DNA of 64,000 bases from Durusdinium trenchii (taxonomy: Eukaryota; Sar; Dinophyceae; Suessiales; Symbiodiniaceae), in the NCBI GenBank assembly GCA_963970005.1, contig CAXAMN010029027.1:1347371-1411370 (forward strand), in the 5' to 3' direction. The translations under genes and the position numbers were made by a program. The notes under the pieces were generated by a model. The model did no database searches, had not been told where the DNA came from, and saw nothing but the letters and a program-made list of their open reading frames with translations. This document shows, one piece after another, positions 18,291-28,800 of the stretch (its first letter is position 1; the number at the start of each line of letters is the position of its first letter).

Positions 18291-20591
18291 ATGGCGCAAC
18301 AGCCAGGAGCACAGGCACCACAAGCCACAGACATGGCACAACAATTTGCACAGATGATGCAAGCCCTAGCACAGGGGCAGAGCCAATTGCAACGAGCAAT
18401 GGCAGAAGCATACACACAACAAACGGCAACCACAAGGAACATAGCCACTAGCGTAGAAGTAAGAGACAGATCAGAGTTGAAAGGCATTCCAAAGCCTGAC
18501 AAGTTCAGTGGACACACAGGTACCTGGGATTCATGGTACTTCAAGTTCAAGACTTGGATTGAGACAAGTCACAAGAATGCAGGAAAGTGCATTCAGCTCC
18601 TCGAAGAGCATCAAGACACAGAGATCAATGAGACATCTCTGGAAGATGATTATCCTGAAGGAGCCGAGCTTGTTTCAGCTCAGGCCCGACAGGCTCTGAT
18701 CTCACTATGTGAGGGAGAAGCCCTCGAGATTGTCAAGAATACCTCCAGAGGTCAGCACTTTGGCCTAGAGGCATTGAGACGATTGATCACCAAGTATGAT
18801 CCACAGAACCCACAAGCAAACTCAGCTTTGCTGAAGAAGGTCCTGCACCCACAACAGTGCGCATTGGACAAGCTCAGAGAGAGCATAGAAGCCTGGGAAA
18901 ACATCAGGCGAAAGTATGAAGAGCGGAAGAAGAAAGCTCTTGATGATGACATCGCAAGAAGTTGTCTTCAGCAGATGTGTCCAGCCAAACTTCAAGATCA
19001 CCTTGACCTCCAGAGTTCAAGACTCACTGACTATGCCATCATGAAGTCAGAGATTTTGGCCTACCTCGAGAACATCGAGAGCCGAAGAGAAGCAAAGACT
19101 GGATCAGCACCAATGGATGTTGATGCATTAGCCGCAGCTGCCAGCCAGATGCAGTCTTCACTTGCAAGTCTGGCCAAAGCCAAAGGAAAAGGCAAAGGTG
19201 GCTCAAAAGGCGGCAAAGGAAAAGGCAAGAGTCAAGATGGAGGCAAGGGAAACGACAAAGGTAAACAGAAGGGAAAAGGTTCTTCATGGTCCAATCCCTC
19301 GTCATGGAACCCCTCATGGAACAAGAATGATAGGTATAGGAATGATTGGAACAGGAGTAGTTGGTACAACCAAAACTCCAAGGGTAAAGGCAAAGGTGGC
19401 AAAGGCAAAGACTCTAAAGGTAAAGGCAAGGGTAAAAGTAAGAAGGTAGCTTCAGTTGAGGAATCTGAAACCTCTATGGCTCAAGAGCATCAACCCGAGC
19501 CTGAGTATTCAGCTGACATCGCCACCCTCTTTGCCTTCGAGATGGAGAAAGCAGCACCTGCCGCAATTTCTCGTGGAGCAGCCAAGGCAAAAGCTGAGAC
19601 TGAAGTCAAGGCTATGCCAAAGAAGCCAGGAGCTGGAAAAGGTCGTCCTGGAATTGCAGCTGCTGGGATTGCAGTCATGAACCAAGCAATCCAAGAGACC
19701 ATGCAGTCCAATCGCGAGCTGTATGAGAAGAAGTCTGAGACAATCCAGAAGGCCATCGAAGAGGCCGAAGCCAAGGGCAAAGCAGCCAATGACGCCATCT
19801 TGGAACAACAGGCCGAGATGAAGAGGCTGAAAGAACAGTATGAAGAAAAGGAGAGAGAAGCCAAGATCTTGCTGAAGAGGCCAACTCCTCGCCGCGCCGC
19901 TTCGGTTCCGGCGGAGTCGCCAAGGCTCTCAGCTGATTTGGCATCAGGCATGGACCCAAGATTGGCCAAGAAGAAAGAGAAGAGCCGTCAGCGCGCCGAG
20001 CAGCATCGCGTTGAGAAGGCCCAGGATCGTTTCGAATCCTGGCGCAACTATGAGGCCAATTACCCTGAGGAGCTCGACTACTATGAGATCGCTCGTGCCA
20101 AGGGTACTGGTCGGCTTCAAGCTTGGGATGATGAAGATGATGAGGGAAAGTTTGATGAAGCCCCTCAGCCTCGAGGTCGAGAAAAGGCCCAGAGGCATCG
20201 TGGCTACAAGAAGCCAGGAAAGGCAAAGAAGCCTGAAAAGCCAAAAGAGAAGGAGCCCAAGATCGAGGATCTCTCCACTCAAGAGTTGGCAGAGATGAAG
20301 CGGGAAAGCCAGACATGGACGGCTACCAGCCATCCAGCCCGCAGTGTCATCGACAAGGCGCTCACTGCAGCTGGGTTCAACCCAGAGGACTACGTTGCGA
20401 TGAAGCGCGTCGAAAGCCAAGGCGAAGGAGCAACAAGCGCACCATCCTTCGCAGCTCCAGTCATGGAGAACATCAATCCCCTTGATGTGACTGAGATCGA
20501 GGGACTCGAAGAAGAAGAAGAGTTTGAAGGTGAAGTTGAAGAGGATGAGAATGGCACTGAGCCAGCTGACGAGGAGTCAGATGGACAATAA
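18291..20591 (+). CDS. Copia Gag polyprotein
   Basis: The 766-codon frame starts at the first ATG after the leader. Residues 1-60 are Gln/Ala-rich. Residues about 65-260 form the helical Gag domain, with KPDKFSGHTGTWDSWYFKFK as the typical entry into copia Gag. A Lys/Gly-rich basic stretch (about 300-390, KGKGKGG repeats) likely replaces a zinc knuckle in RNA binding. After this come alternating charged, probably coiled-coil regions to the end. It stops at TAA 20589, but the same frame carries on directly into the protease frame, so Gag and protease may once have been one protein or may be joined by stop readthrough. Confidence 0.9.
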   Translation: MAQQPGAQAPQATDMAQQFAQMMQALAQGQSQLQRAMAEAYTQQTATTRNIATSVEVRDRSELKGIPKPDKFSGHTGTWDSWYFKFKTWIETSHKNAGKCIQLLEEHQDTEINETSLEDDYPEGAELVSAQARQALISLCEGEALEIVKNTSRGQHFGLEALRRLITKYDPQNPQANSALLKKVLHPQQCALDKLRESIEAWENIRRKYEERKKKALDDDIARSCLQQMCPAKLQDHLDLQSSRLTDYAIMKSEILAYLENIESRREAKTGSAPMDVDALAAAASQMQSSLASLAKAKGKGKGGSKGGKGKGKSQDGGKGNDKGKQKGKGSSWSNPSSWNPSWNKNDRYRNDWNRSSWYNQNSKGKGKGGKGKDSKGKGKGKSKKVASVEESETSMAQEHQPEPEYSADIATLFAFEMEKAAPAAISRGAAKAKAETEVKAMPKKPGAGKGRPGIAAAGIAVMNQAIQETMQSNRELYEKKSETIQKAIEEAEAKGKAANDAILEQQAEMKRLKEQYEEKEREAKILLKRPTPRRAASVPAESPRLSADLASGMDPRLAKKKEKSRQRAEQHRVEKAQDRFESWRNYEANYPEELDYYEIARAKGTGRLQAWDDEDDEGKFDEAPQPRGREKAQRHRGYKKPGKAKKPEKPKEKEPKIEDLSTQELAEMKRESQTWTATSHPARSVIDKALTAAGFNPEDYVAMKRVESQGEGATSAPSFAAPVMENINPLDVTEIEGLEEEEEFEGEVEEDENGTEPADEESDGQ

Positions 20592-20612
20592 GAAGAAAAG
20601 GAGAAAGATACC

Positions 20613-21911
20613 GTGCCATGGCTCGATCACATGTTCCAAGAGCGCATCCTCAGCTATGATGAACGGGTAGCCAAATGCACCCACAAGAACAGAGATGGCA
20701 GCAAGAACATGGTCTGCCGTGCGTGCAACAAGGCCCTGAGGTGTGACAATGACACCGGCCTATGGAACCACCATATGGCTTTGAATTGTTGCCCGCCAAA
20801 AGTCCTCAACCAGTGGGCAAAGGAATGGACGATCAAGCAGAAAGAGATGGGAAAGCGCATCAAGACTGCCAAGGGACAGCAAGGCAGCCCAACTTCAAAA
20901 GATGCGCCAAAGCATGTGAAAGATGCCGACATGGATCTGAAGCCCGAAGATGTGGCAAAGCATTTGAAGATGAAAGATCCAAAGCTTGAGACCGTCAAGA
21001 ACGAACCTCCTTTCCACATGACAGCCCATACGCAGAAGATGATGGAAGAGCAGGAGGAGGAAGATGAGGTTGGCCCAAAGACGCCAAAGCAAAGGCGCGT
21101 CGCCAAGACACCTCCACCTCCTGAGAAGAAAGGCAAGACCAAGGAGGAGCGCATGGCCTGGTTCAAGAGCTCGACTGAAGAGCACCTAGAGCGATTCCGT
21201 GGACCAGGATCCAAGCCAGAGGAATCCAGCGAAGCGCCAAGGCAGACGCTTCGATTGAAGTCCCGGTCACGATCCCCGGGCAAAAGCCGAGCCGCTTCGG
21301 CTCCGGCTGCCTCCGAGAAGGGCCAAGGAAAGGGCAAGCAGAAGAAAGTGCAGTTGACTCGAGCCGTCAACGTGGCCACTCAGGGTGCTGCCCGTGAGGC
21401 CAAGAAGGGAAAGGGAAAACGATATCCCACACCTTCGAGTGAGCCAGATGAGGGCGAGGAGGATCTATTAGCTCTCAGGAGTTTGGAGCTGGCATCCATG
21501 GAGACGCCAATGGCTCATCAGGTGACCTTGGATTCAGGAGCCGCGACCTCCTGCATCCCTGTTGAACTGGCCACCGCATTGGGCTACAAGCCTATCCAGC
21601 CTGAAGGCACCTGCAAAGTCTACAAGACTGCCTCAGGCGAAGTGGTCAAGGACCTTGGCAAGATCGATGCCATGGTGACCATCGGCATCGGCCAGAACTC
21701 CCTCAATGGACGTTGCTGTTTCCGGGTGATGGCGGTTGCAAAACCGCTGCTCTCCGCGGGGGCCCTTATGAGCAAGGGCTGGTGCATTCAGATGCATGGG
21801 TCTGGTGGACAGATCTCCCGAGACGGGACTAAGATTCCGATCACGTTCAGCAACGGCGTCTGTTCTGTGCCGCTTGCATTTCACCCTTTCGTCCGGCACC
21901 GCAATGGGTAA
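20613..21911 (+). CDS. Copia protease region with Cys/His motif
   Basis: In the same frame as gag, separated only by one TAA. Near the start, residues about 30-60 contain CRACNKALRC and NHHMALNCC, a possible zinc-binding module. A basic Lys/Arg-rich linker follows. Residues from about 300 form a retroviral-type aspartic protease with LDSGAATSCIP (catalytic Asp about residue 307). The frame ends at TAA 21909 immediately before the integrase frame. A -1 shift at CGCAATGGGTAA joins the two without a gap. The frame begins after the stop rather than at a good ATG, which supports a common polyprotein. Confidence 0.85.
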   Translation: MPWLDHMFQERILSYDERVAKCTHKNRDGSKNMVCRACNKALRCDNDTGLWNHHMALNCCPPKVLNQWAKEWTIKQKEMGKRIKTAKGQQGSPTSKDAPKHVKDADMDLKPEDVAKHLKMKDPKLETVKNEPPFHMTAHTQKMMEEQEEEDEVGPKTPKQRRVAKTPPPPEKKGKTKEERMAWFKSSTEEHLERFRGPGSKPEESSEAPRQTLRLKSRSRSPGKSRAASAPAASEKGQGKGKQKKVQLTRAVNVATQGAAREAKKGKGKRYPTPSSEPDEGEEDLLALRSLELASMETPMAHQVTLDSGAATSCIPVELATALGYKPIQPEGTCKVYKTASGEVVKDLGKIDAMVTIGIGQNSLNGRCCFRVMAVAKPLLSAGALMSKGWCIQMHGSGGQISRDGTKIPITFSNGVCSVPLAFHPFVRHRNG

Positions 21912-21958
21912 GCCCGGTAGAGGACGAGCAGGCCGAAGAGGCCGAGCCAGGCGACGAA

Positions 21959-24694
21959 GTGCCGCCTGAGCTCAAAATCCATGCTCCCATTCGCCCGACG
22001 CGAAAAGAGTTTGAAGAGCATGCTGTTTCACACTTCCCTTTTAGGTCTTGGTGTGAAGCCTGTGTAAGGGGAAAAGCTAAGGCAAACCCCCACAGGAAGA
22101 TAGACCACACCGATGAGACAACCCCAGTAGTGACTGTAGACTACTGTTTCATGAATTCACGAACTGATGATGTAGTTTTGGACGAGAAGACCCATGCACC
22201 AATTCTTGTTGTCAGAGATCGATGGACGAAGCATCTTTTTGCTCATGTGTTGCCCTACAAAGGTGTGACAAAAGGTCCATATGGATCCAAAGTACTTTTG
22301 AACGACATCAAGAAACTAGGATACTCCAAACTGATCATTCGACATGATCCTGAACCGGCTCTCACCTCTGTTGTTGAGGCAGTAAAGAATGGGTTTGAAG
22401 GAACCCTGATCATCGAGAAGAGCCCGAAAGGAGTCAAAGAATCCAAGGGAGAGATTGAACGAGCAGTTCAAACCTTGGAAGGACAAGCCAGGACTCTTCG
22501 AGCCGCAATCGAGTCGAACTATGGTGAGAAACTTCCTGACGATTCACCTGTTTTGACTTGGTTGGTTGAACACGCATCCACTGTCTACAATCTGTTTTTC
22601 CGATCTACCGAACTTCAAGATGGAAAGACTCCGTATTCACGACTTCGTGGACGTGAATGGAAAGTAGCAATTCCACCATTTGGTGAGGCCATCGAATACC
22701 TCAAGAGAGGCCACAAGTTCGAGGCCCAATGGACCAAAGGAATTTTTCTAGGAGTGAAAGACACCACCACAGAGAAGATAGTAGGAAATTCCACAGGTGT
22801 TTTCACAGTGCAATCCATTCGGAGAAAGCCAGAAGAAGATCGATATGATTCAGAGTTGCTGAAATCGATCACTGGGATTCCCTGGGATCCTCAAGCAATT
22901 CGCGAAGAACCAGCGATTGCAGCCCCAAGGGAACCAGTCATTGCCAGTCCAAGTGGTGAAGCTTTAGTTCAACCACCGGCAATAGATGACAAGAAAAGAA
23001 AGCTGAGAAGACTTTACATCACCAAGAAAGACCTGGAAAAGTTTGGGTACACCGCAGGTTGCCCAGCCTGTGATGCCACACAGATTGGCAAAAGATCTAC
23101 AGGCATCCATCACACCAACAGGTGTCGAGACAGACTTGAAGAGAGCATCAGAGGAGAAGAAGAAGAGAACCCAAGAGTAGCAAGACATGAAAGCCGAGTT
23201 GGAGAGGCAATCACTGGCATGCCACAACCAGTCAGTGGCAAGAGACCTCAAATCCTTCATGGATATGAAAGCAAAAGACCATCGGGAGTTCCCGATTCGT
23301 GTCGAGTGTTCGCACGACTTGACGTTGAAGCTTACTGTTTTCAAACCACCATGCCAGGAGGACCTGATTGGTCTACCGTCTGGCACCGAGTCACAAGAAA
23401 CCATGCAAACAACGCAATCATTGAGAGTGGAGTCATGACAACAGACCTTCCACCAGAGATACTCAATGGAGCATTACCACACAAGATGGACATTGTGACA
23501 GAACTTTGGTACGAACCAGAAGCAGCACCACCAACACCAGGCACCGCATCAGCTTCAGCATCAGGTATTCGCAGACCACGCGAACCTGAACCACATGGAG
23601 AAAAGAGAGAACACGAAGAACAACATGAACCAGCAGGATCACCCACAGCAAAAGCCAGAGTAGATAGAGACAAGAAGAGAAAGGCAGAAGGCGAACATGA
23701 AGATGAAGCCGAGAGAACAAGAGACATCCAGAGCATTGAGATGGCTCTAGAAAGCCTAATCCTAGAAGACAGAGAGAGAGTGCTGTCTAGCATCGACCCA
23801 GAGAAACCAGTGTGTGAAGAGAAGATCCCACTGCCAGAAGAAATGGCAGAAGAGGCAAAAGACTGGTGGTACTACGATGACATCAGTGGAAAAGAGCTTC
23901 TACCTGAGAAGGTAGAGAAAGCCAGAAAAGATGAAATCGACATTGTCGAATCAATGGGAGTTTGGGAAAAGATCCCAAGAAGCAAAGTTCCAAAAGGAAC
24001 CAAAATCATTGGAACTCGATGGGTAGATGTGAACAAGCAAGATGAAACCAATCCTCTCTACAGAAGTCGATTGGTAGCGCAAGAGATCAAAAGAGGCTCA
24101 GGTTTTGACGAATTTTTCGCAGCCATGCCGAGCCTTGCAGCTTTGAAGCTACTGCTAACCATTGCAGTTAGCGACAGCCTTCCATTGGAGAAAGGCGAAA
24201 GAAGAAAAGCAAAGCAATCTTTCTTAGGATTTTTGGATGTGAAGAGAGCTCATTTCTACTCCAAAGCAACAAGAGAACTCTATGTTGAAATTCCATCAGA
24301 AGGCAAGAAACCAGAAGATGGAGACGTGGTAGGAAGATTGGTCAGAAGCCTTTACGGCACCAGAGACGCACCCATGAATTGGGAGCTGACCATTGCAGAG
24401 TTTATGAAGAAGCTAGGATTTGTTCAAGGTAAGTCCAACCCATGCATCTACTACCATGCATCCAGAGAACTTCGAACAGAGGTGCATGGAGACGATTTCA
24501 CGACAGTTGGAAGTTTTGATGACATTAAATGGTTTCACACTTCAGCAGCCAAAGAATGGCAAGTTGTGGAACGAGGCATTCTCGGTCCACCAGGTTCACC
24601 AAAGGCAAGCCAACAGATCAGAGTGCTGAATCGCATCATCACCTGGTCAAATGAAGGCATTGGTGGGAACCAGATCCAAGACATGCAGAGTTGA
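21959..24694 (+). CDS. Copia integrase and reverse transcriptase
   Basis: Integrase: His/Cys zinc region (HAVSHFPFRSWCEAC, residues 21-35), then the catalytic triad D61 (VTVDYCF), D130 (RHDPEPAL) and E165 (KGEIER). The 34-residue gap fits D,D35E. A long acidic, Arg-rich linker follows (about 330-640). Reverse transcriptase: GTKIIGTRWVDVNK, then FLGFLDVKRA (first Asp, about residue 760), SLYGTRDAPMNWE, and VHGDDF (about 845), a variant of the usual YVDD. The frame opens before 21959 and connects to the protease frame by a -1 shift. It ends in MQS-stop, but shifting frame near 24,662 continues into the standard EPDPRHAEL word and RNase H. Confidence 0.9.
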   Translation: MPPELKIHAPIRPTRKEFEEHAVSHFPFRSWCEACVRGKAKANPHRKIDHTDETTPVVTVDYCFMNSRTDDVVLDEKTHAPILVVRDRWTKHLFAHVLPYKGVTKGPYGSKVLLNDIKKLGYSKLIIRHDPEPALTSVVEAVKNGFEGTLIIEKSPKGVKESKGEIERAVQTLEGQARTLRAAIESNYGEKLPDDSPVLTWLVEHASTVYNLFFRSTELQDGKTPYSRLRGREWKVAIPPFGEAIEYLKRGHKFEAQWTKGIFLGVKDTTTEKIVGNSTGVFTVQSIRRKPEEDRYDSELLKSITGIPWDPQAIREEPAIAAPREPVIASPSGEALVQPPAIDDKKRKLRRLYITKKDLEKFGYTAGCPACDATQIGKRSTGIHHTNRCRDRLEESIRGEEEENPRVARHESRVGEAITGMPQPVSGKRPQILHGYESKRPSGVPDSCRVFARLDVEAYCFQTTMPGGPDWSTVWHRVTRNHANNAIIESGVMTTDLPPEILNGALPHKMDIVTELWYEPEAAPPTPGTASASASGIRRPREPEPHGEKREHEEQHEPAGSPTAKARVDRDKKRKAEGEHEDEAERTRDIQSIEMALESLILEDRERVLSSIDPEKPVCEEKIPLPEEMAEEAKDWWYYDDISGKELLPEKVEKARKDEIDIVESMGVWEKIPRSKVPKGTKIIGTRWVDVNKQDETNPLYRSRLVAQEIKRGSGFDEFFAAMPSLAALKLLLTIAVSDSLPLEKGERRKAKQSFLGFLDVKRAHFYSKATRELYVEIPSEGKKPEDGDVVGRLVRSLYGTRDAPMNWELTIAEFMKKLGFVQGKSNPCIYYHASRELRTEVHGDDFTTVGSFDDIKWFHTSAAKEWQVVERGILGPPGSPKASQQIRVLNRIITWSNEGIGGNQIQDMQS

Positions 24695-25494
24695 TCATCA
24701 AGTGGTTAGGCACTGGTCAACCAGGCAAGGTCAAGACCCCTTTGGCCAAGCCAAGTCAAGAGGAACTCCAACACGAAGAAGTTCCGCTGAGTGCCGAAGA
24801 TGCAACGATGTATAGATCTATTGCTATGAGAGCCGCGTATTTGGCACAGGATCGACCTGATCTGCAAACTGCAACGCGCTCATTGGCACAAGGTCTACAG
24901 AACCCAACATCGAGGCACTGGAATATGCTGAAACGATTGGCCCGATATGTCAGGTATCGACCAAGAGTTGCACAGTTGTTTCCAAACCAAAGCACCTGCA
25001 ACCCCTTCAACATGTGGTCAGACGCCGACCATGCAGGTTGCATAAGGACACGAAAGAGTGTGTCAGGAGGCGTGCTCATGGCCAACAAATGCTGTCTCAC
25101 AACATACAGCAAAGGCCAAGGAGTTGTCTCCCTGAGCAGTGGCGAATCCGAGTACTACGGACTTGTTTCTGGAGCATGTCAAATGCTTGGAATCGCATCA
25201 ACAGCAAGAGACTGGGGATTGTTTCCCAGCAAAGAGGTGACAATGGACGCTTCCGCTGGCATCGCCATGGGAAACCGTCGAGGCTTGGGACGAGCTAAAC
25301 ATGTTGACACTCAGTACCACTGGGTACAAGAGCGTACAGCAAAGAAAGAGTTTCGTCTCAAGAAAGAAGGCACCGACCGAATGTTGGCCGACGTGCTAAC
25401 GAAAGCTGTCACCGAAGAGAAAATGACTACAGCTATGAAAGGCATGAACTTCCACTACCTGGAAGGTGAGCATGAACTGACTTTGAAAGCGTGA
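24691..25494 (+). CDS. Copia RNase H
   Basis: The frame is entered without an ATG and continues the polyprotein after a one-nucleotide frame change. RTRPD-like words are replaced by LAQDRPDLQTATRSLAQ, then come RNase H motifs: MWSDADHAGC (first Asp), LSSGESEYYGL (Glu), TMDASAGIAM (second Asp) and KHVDTQYHWVQE. ADVLTKAV marks the end of the domain, as in other copia elements. It ends at 25494, about 120 bp before the 3' LTR. Confidence 0.9.
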   Translation: MIIKWLGTGQPGKVKTPLAKPSQEELQHEEVPLSAEDATMYRSIAMRAAYLAQDRPDLQTATRSLAQGLQNPTSRHWNMLKRLARYVRYRPRVAQLFPNQSTCNPFNMWSDADHAGCIRTRKSVSGGVLMANKCCLTTYSKGQGVVSLSSGESEYYGLVSGACQMLGIASTARDWGLFPSKEVTMDASAGIAMGNRRGLGRAKHVDTQYHWVQERTAKKEFRLKKEGTDRMLADVLTKAVTEEKMTTAMKGMNFHYLEGEHELTLKA

Positions 25495-25609
25495 ACGGCT
25501 TGAGCTAGAGTAGGTACTTCTACAAGACCAAGATGTACTGAAGGGCTATGGGCTAATTCACTAAAAGTGCTAATCCTGACTCGCTTAACATCTCCCAGAA
25601 GTTAAACTC

Positions 25610-25617
25610 GGGAGGCG
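25610..25617 (+). promoter_or_regulatory. Polypurine tract
   Basis: GGGAGG followed by CG lies directly before the 3' LTR. This is the expected place for plus-strand priming. It is short, so the call rests mainly on position. Confidence 0.55.
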
Positions 25618-25845
25618 TGATCAGATGTAGCACCAGTTACATGTACATGACATAGCTTGTATAGATGTATGTTTCACTGCAGCCGTTTGTTCAATCCGTT
25701 TGTTCAAGTTTGTGGTTTACTTTTGTGTTCATTTCACTACCAGAGCTCACGCTTGATTGAGCTAAAAGTGTGCCTAAGCTTCTACTCCAACCTTTGGGAC
25801 AGTGACTTGGGGTCACAGAGTTTAAGAGCCTAAATTCTCCGTTCA
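25618..25845 (+). repeat. 3' LTR, 228 bp
   Basis: Matches the 5' LTR, with TG...CA ends. The 13-bp length difference is a tandem copy of TCCGTTTGTTCAA that the 5' LTR lacks. Confidence 0.95.
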
Positions 25846-25850
25846 ATATG
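25846..25850. repeat. Target-site duplication ATATG, right copy
   Basis: Directly follows the 3' LTR and matches 17924-17928. Confidence 0.9.
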
Positions 25851-28800
25851 CCTTTCCATGGTGTTTCCTGCAAAATGTCCGATCAAACATGTTGACAGCA
25901 ACACCAGGAGCTCTCGGCAGCCGCCCTGATGCTCAGCGGGGTGCGCTTGGCTCGTGAAGAGTTCGTTGCTGCAAAGCAGGCGGAGCCAGGTGACCGGGGG
26001 GTGTCCCAGTAAGCCTGTAAGAGTCGGTAATGTACACTCTTGAAGTACATAAACCCCCCACATGGAGAGGTTGTTCAATTCAACTGACGGGGGTGTGTGA
26101 ATCACGAGTCTGCATTAAAGAACTATTACTATTTCAGAGCCTGCAAACAAACCATCATCATGCACAGGGCCCAGGGGAATAGGAGATACCCAAGGTATTC
26201 ATCCACTCATTTGACCTTGGTAGAGATCAAAGCACGAACGACACGTTGCTCGATACGTTTGCGATATGGTGGGCTTCAGAAGAAGGACCAGGATGCCCTA
26301 CAAGGGTTGCATCAAGTAACATCAAAGGGCATTGTAGGCGGAATGATCATGTTCTATTGAGATTTAGATCCAAATTCAAGAGGTATTACTACAGGATGTT
26401 TAAAGGACTATCATATCAATGGACACCTGTTTATCATGTTCTAACGTTCCTTTCCGTCATCCACCATGAGCCACTCGTCTCCATGTGGTTTCGACTGAGC
26501 AGCTTAAGCTCTGGTTTCAAACTACTGGAAGCTGTTGAAAGAGACCAAAACGATGTGATACAATGTCTCTAAGTTGTGCGTTCGCATCGGTGCTTTGGTC
26601 AAAAAGAAGCATCCCAAGGAGTTATAGTTGAATGTGTTTTCTCTTTTCACCCTGAAAGAGGGAATGTGTTTGGAACATATTTTGAGCCATACCAAGCGGT
26701 TGAAACTCCAGTGTGAGCACATGAGCAGTCACAGGCTTTGGACATGCCCATTGAAGCCTCGGCAAAGAGCAGGCCTGGGAGGGAGTGGGATTTGGAGGTC
26801 TTTTGATTTATTTTTACTTATACATTGCTATATGAATATATATGTTCTTTTCATTTTTGTTAGGGTGTAAGTTATAAATATTTATGTTGTTCTATTTCTT
26901 GTATGGATAAACACTGAAAGCAAGCGGAAGCCAGGTCGCTTAGACTCGTTTAGGGTATTTGGTCCACTTGCCTGCTTGCACAACGATTGCGAAGAGTGGT
27001 CTAAGTTGAATAGATCCTCGGGGCTCACGGCCACAGAAAGAGTCACTATGTGTCTTCATTTTCTTTATTGGGAGGTCCCCAACTTAGCTATGAGGCTTCC
27101 CTCTGTGCAGCCTGGCAGGCTCAGTTTTAGGGCTTCATAGGAATCAAAAGCAAAGACGCCTATGAGTTGTGAAAAGAAGACCAACAACGGTTTTGACATG
27201 AACATCCCGCCCGTCCGAGCGGTCTCGAGAAAAAACGCGGGTTTTTGAGACGGCATGGGCATGTAGCGTGAAGCACGTACTGTACTGTAGTGTTCGGCAT
27301 CAAAGAAAGCAACAAATTGCATGACCTGCTGAGAGCTAGGAGATACTTGGTCAAGATGAAGATGCAAGCAGCGAAAGTCTCTATCGAAGCGAAGGAGTTG
27401 AGAAACCGCCATTTCAGCTCATGGCGGTTACATGCAAATCGCTTGTCCACAACTGGCCGCCATAGGACTACGACTCCGCTGAGAGAATGCTTGAGAAGGT
27501 GGGATCGATTGGGAACTGTGGGCTCATGACCCCAGGGATTTGCCACCGTACCTCAGGTTTGGTACGACTGAACCCTCTAGATTCTAGATCGACAGAACAG
27601 TGTCGAACACCTCACCGTACAGATCGAAGGTACGGGTGCCAGTGGATCCCGAACTGGTGTGTCTTTGGCTTTTGCACTTGTGCAGTACTCAATCCTTTCG
27701 AGCTCGCAGGCGTCCGCTCTCTATCACCTTGAAGACGATTGGAAGGTGCGCAGCTATGACAGCCTGGTGGGAAGAGTTCAAGCAATATCCTACACATGAA
27801 TTTATTCGATTCTTTGTGTCATTCATTAATTGAAGGAAAAAGTGAGGGACTCAGGGCAGCTTGGAACAATTGACATGATGGTTGCATCCCCGGTATCCAT
27901 CCTCAGTTTATCTATATATTACAACAGGTGACAGGTGAAACATAAAACAAATCGTCGGGTCTTCCGTCGATGATAGTGATTGTCGCTTTGACTTGCCACC
28001 AATCCAGGGTAAAGCATCTGCCTATTTGATGCTGGCCAGAGCCGGAAGACCAAGATGACCCCGCGCACGTTTCGCGTTCGCAGCGAAGAGGTTGCAGATC
28101 AGAGGGTCAGTCCAGTTGTATCCATTTGTGCCCACTCACAGATTGATCCTTGCCTCTCCAAAGACCATCAGCTCCTCCATCGCACACCTCCAACTCGTTT
28201 TGGGACGTTCCATGTGAAGCTGAAATGCCTAGAACATGAGAGGACTCAACCCTGGTACCCCTGGTACCCCTCGTTCGCAAGAAAGGGCAGCCTTGCGTTT
28301 GTTCCCCCAAGACTGCATGTATTCCTTGGTTGTGAAATTTCGTTTTGACGTCAAAACTAACATTGGTTTGTTGATGTTTGTTGGCTTGGACGATGGAAAA
28401 GGCAGTAGTTGGTAGACAAGAAGCTGCTAGTAACAAGGGCATCGCGACTCGCACGGAGCGATCGCAAGCTACTAATTAGTAGCTCCTGGCCTTACTACTA
28501 GTAACAGGTAGCTACTAGCAAGTGCTTGGTAGAATAGAACCATGGACCTCTTGCTCCATTCCGCTTTCTTTCGATGACAGGTTCAACTTGAACGTGGCAA
28601 AGAGGACGACGCCTCGCGAGCGATGGAGCATGCCTCAAAAGCGTCACTTCGGCTCTCCCGGTTTTGGGGGGGAGCTTTGTGCGTTTTGATCATCCCCAGT
28701 CCGAAGGTCATGTGGTTCTAGTATATATTATATATCTCTTTCAATGTCTAGTGCATCAATCCTGCTTATCTGAGTGGGTGAAGAGGGAAGAGAGAAGTGC

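Larger units (their letters stand above)
17929..25845 (+). mobile_element. Complete Ty1/copia-type LTR retrotransposon, 7.9 kb
   Basis: All structural parts are present: TG...CA LTRs at 17929-18143 and 25618-25845, an ATATG target duplication, a primer-binding site after the 5' LTR, a purine tract before the 3' LTR, and gag, protease, integrase, reverse transcriptase and RNase H in the copia order. By eye the LTRs differ only by a 13-bp tandem duplication, so insertion should be recent. The coding region is interrupted by an in-frame TAA (20589-20591), a frame change near 21,905 and one near 24,662. The copy is therefore defective, recoded, or affected by sequencing errors. Confidence 0.95.
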
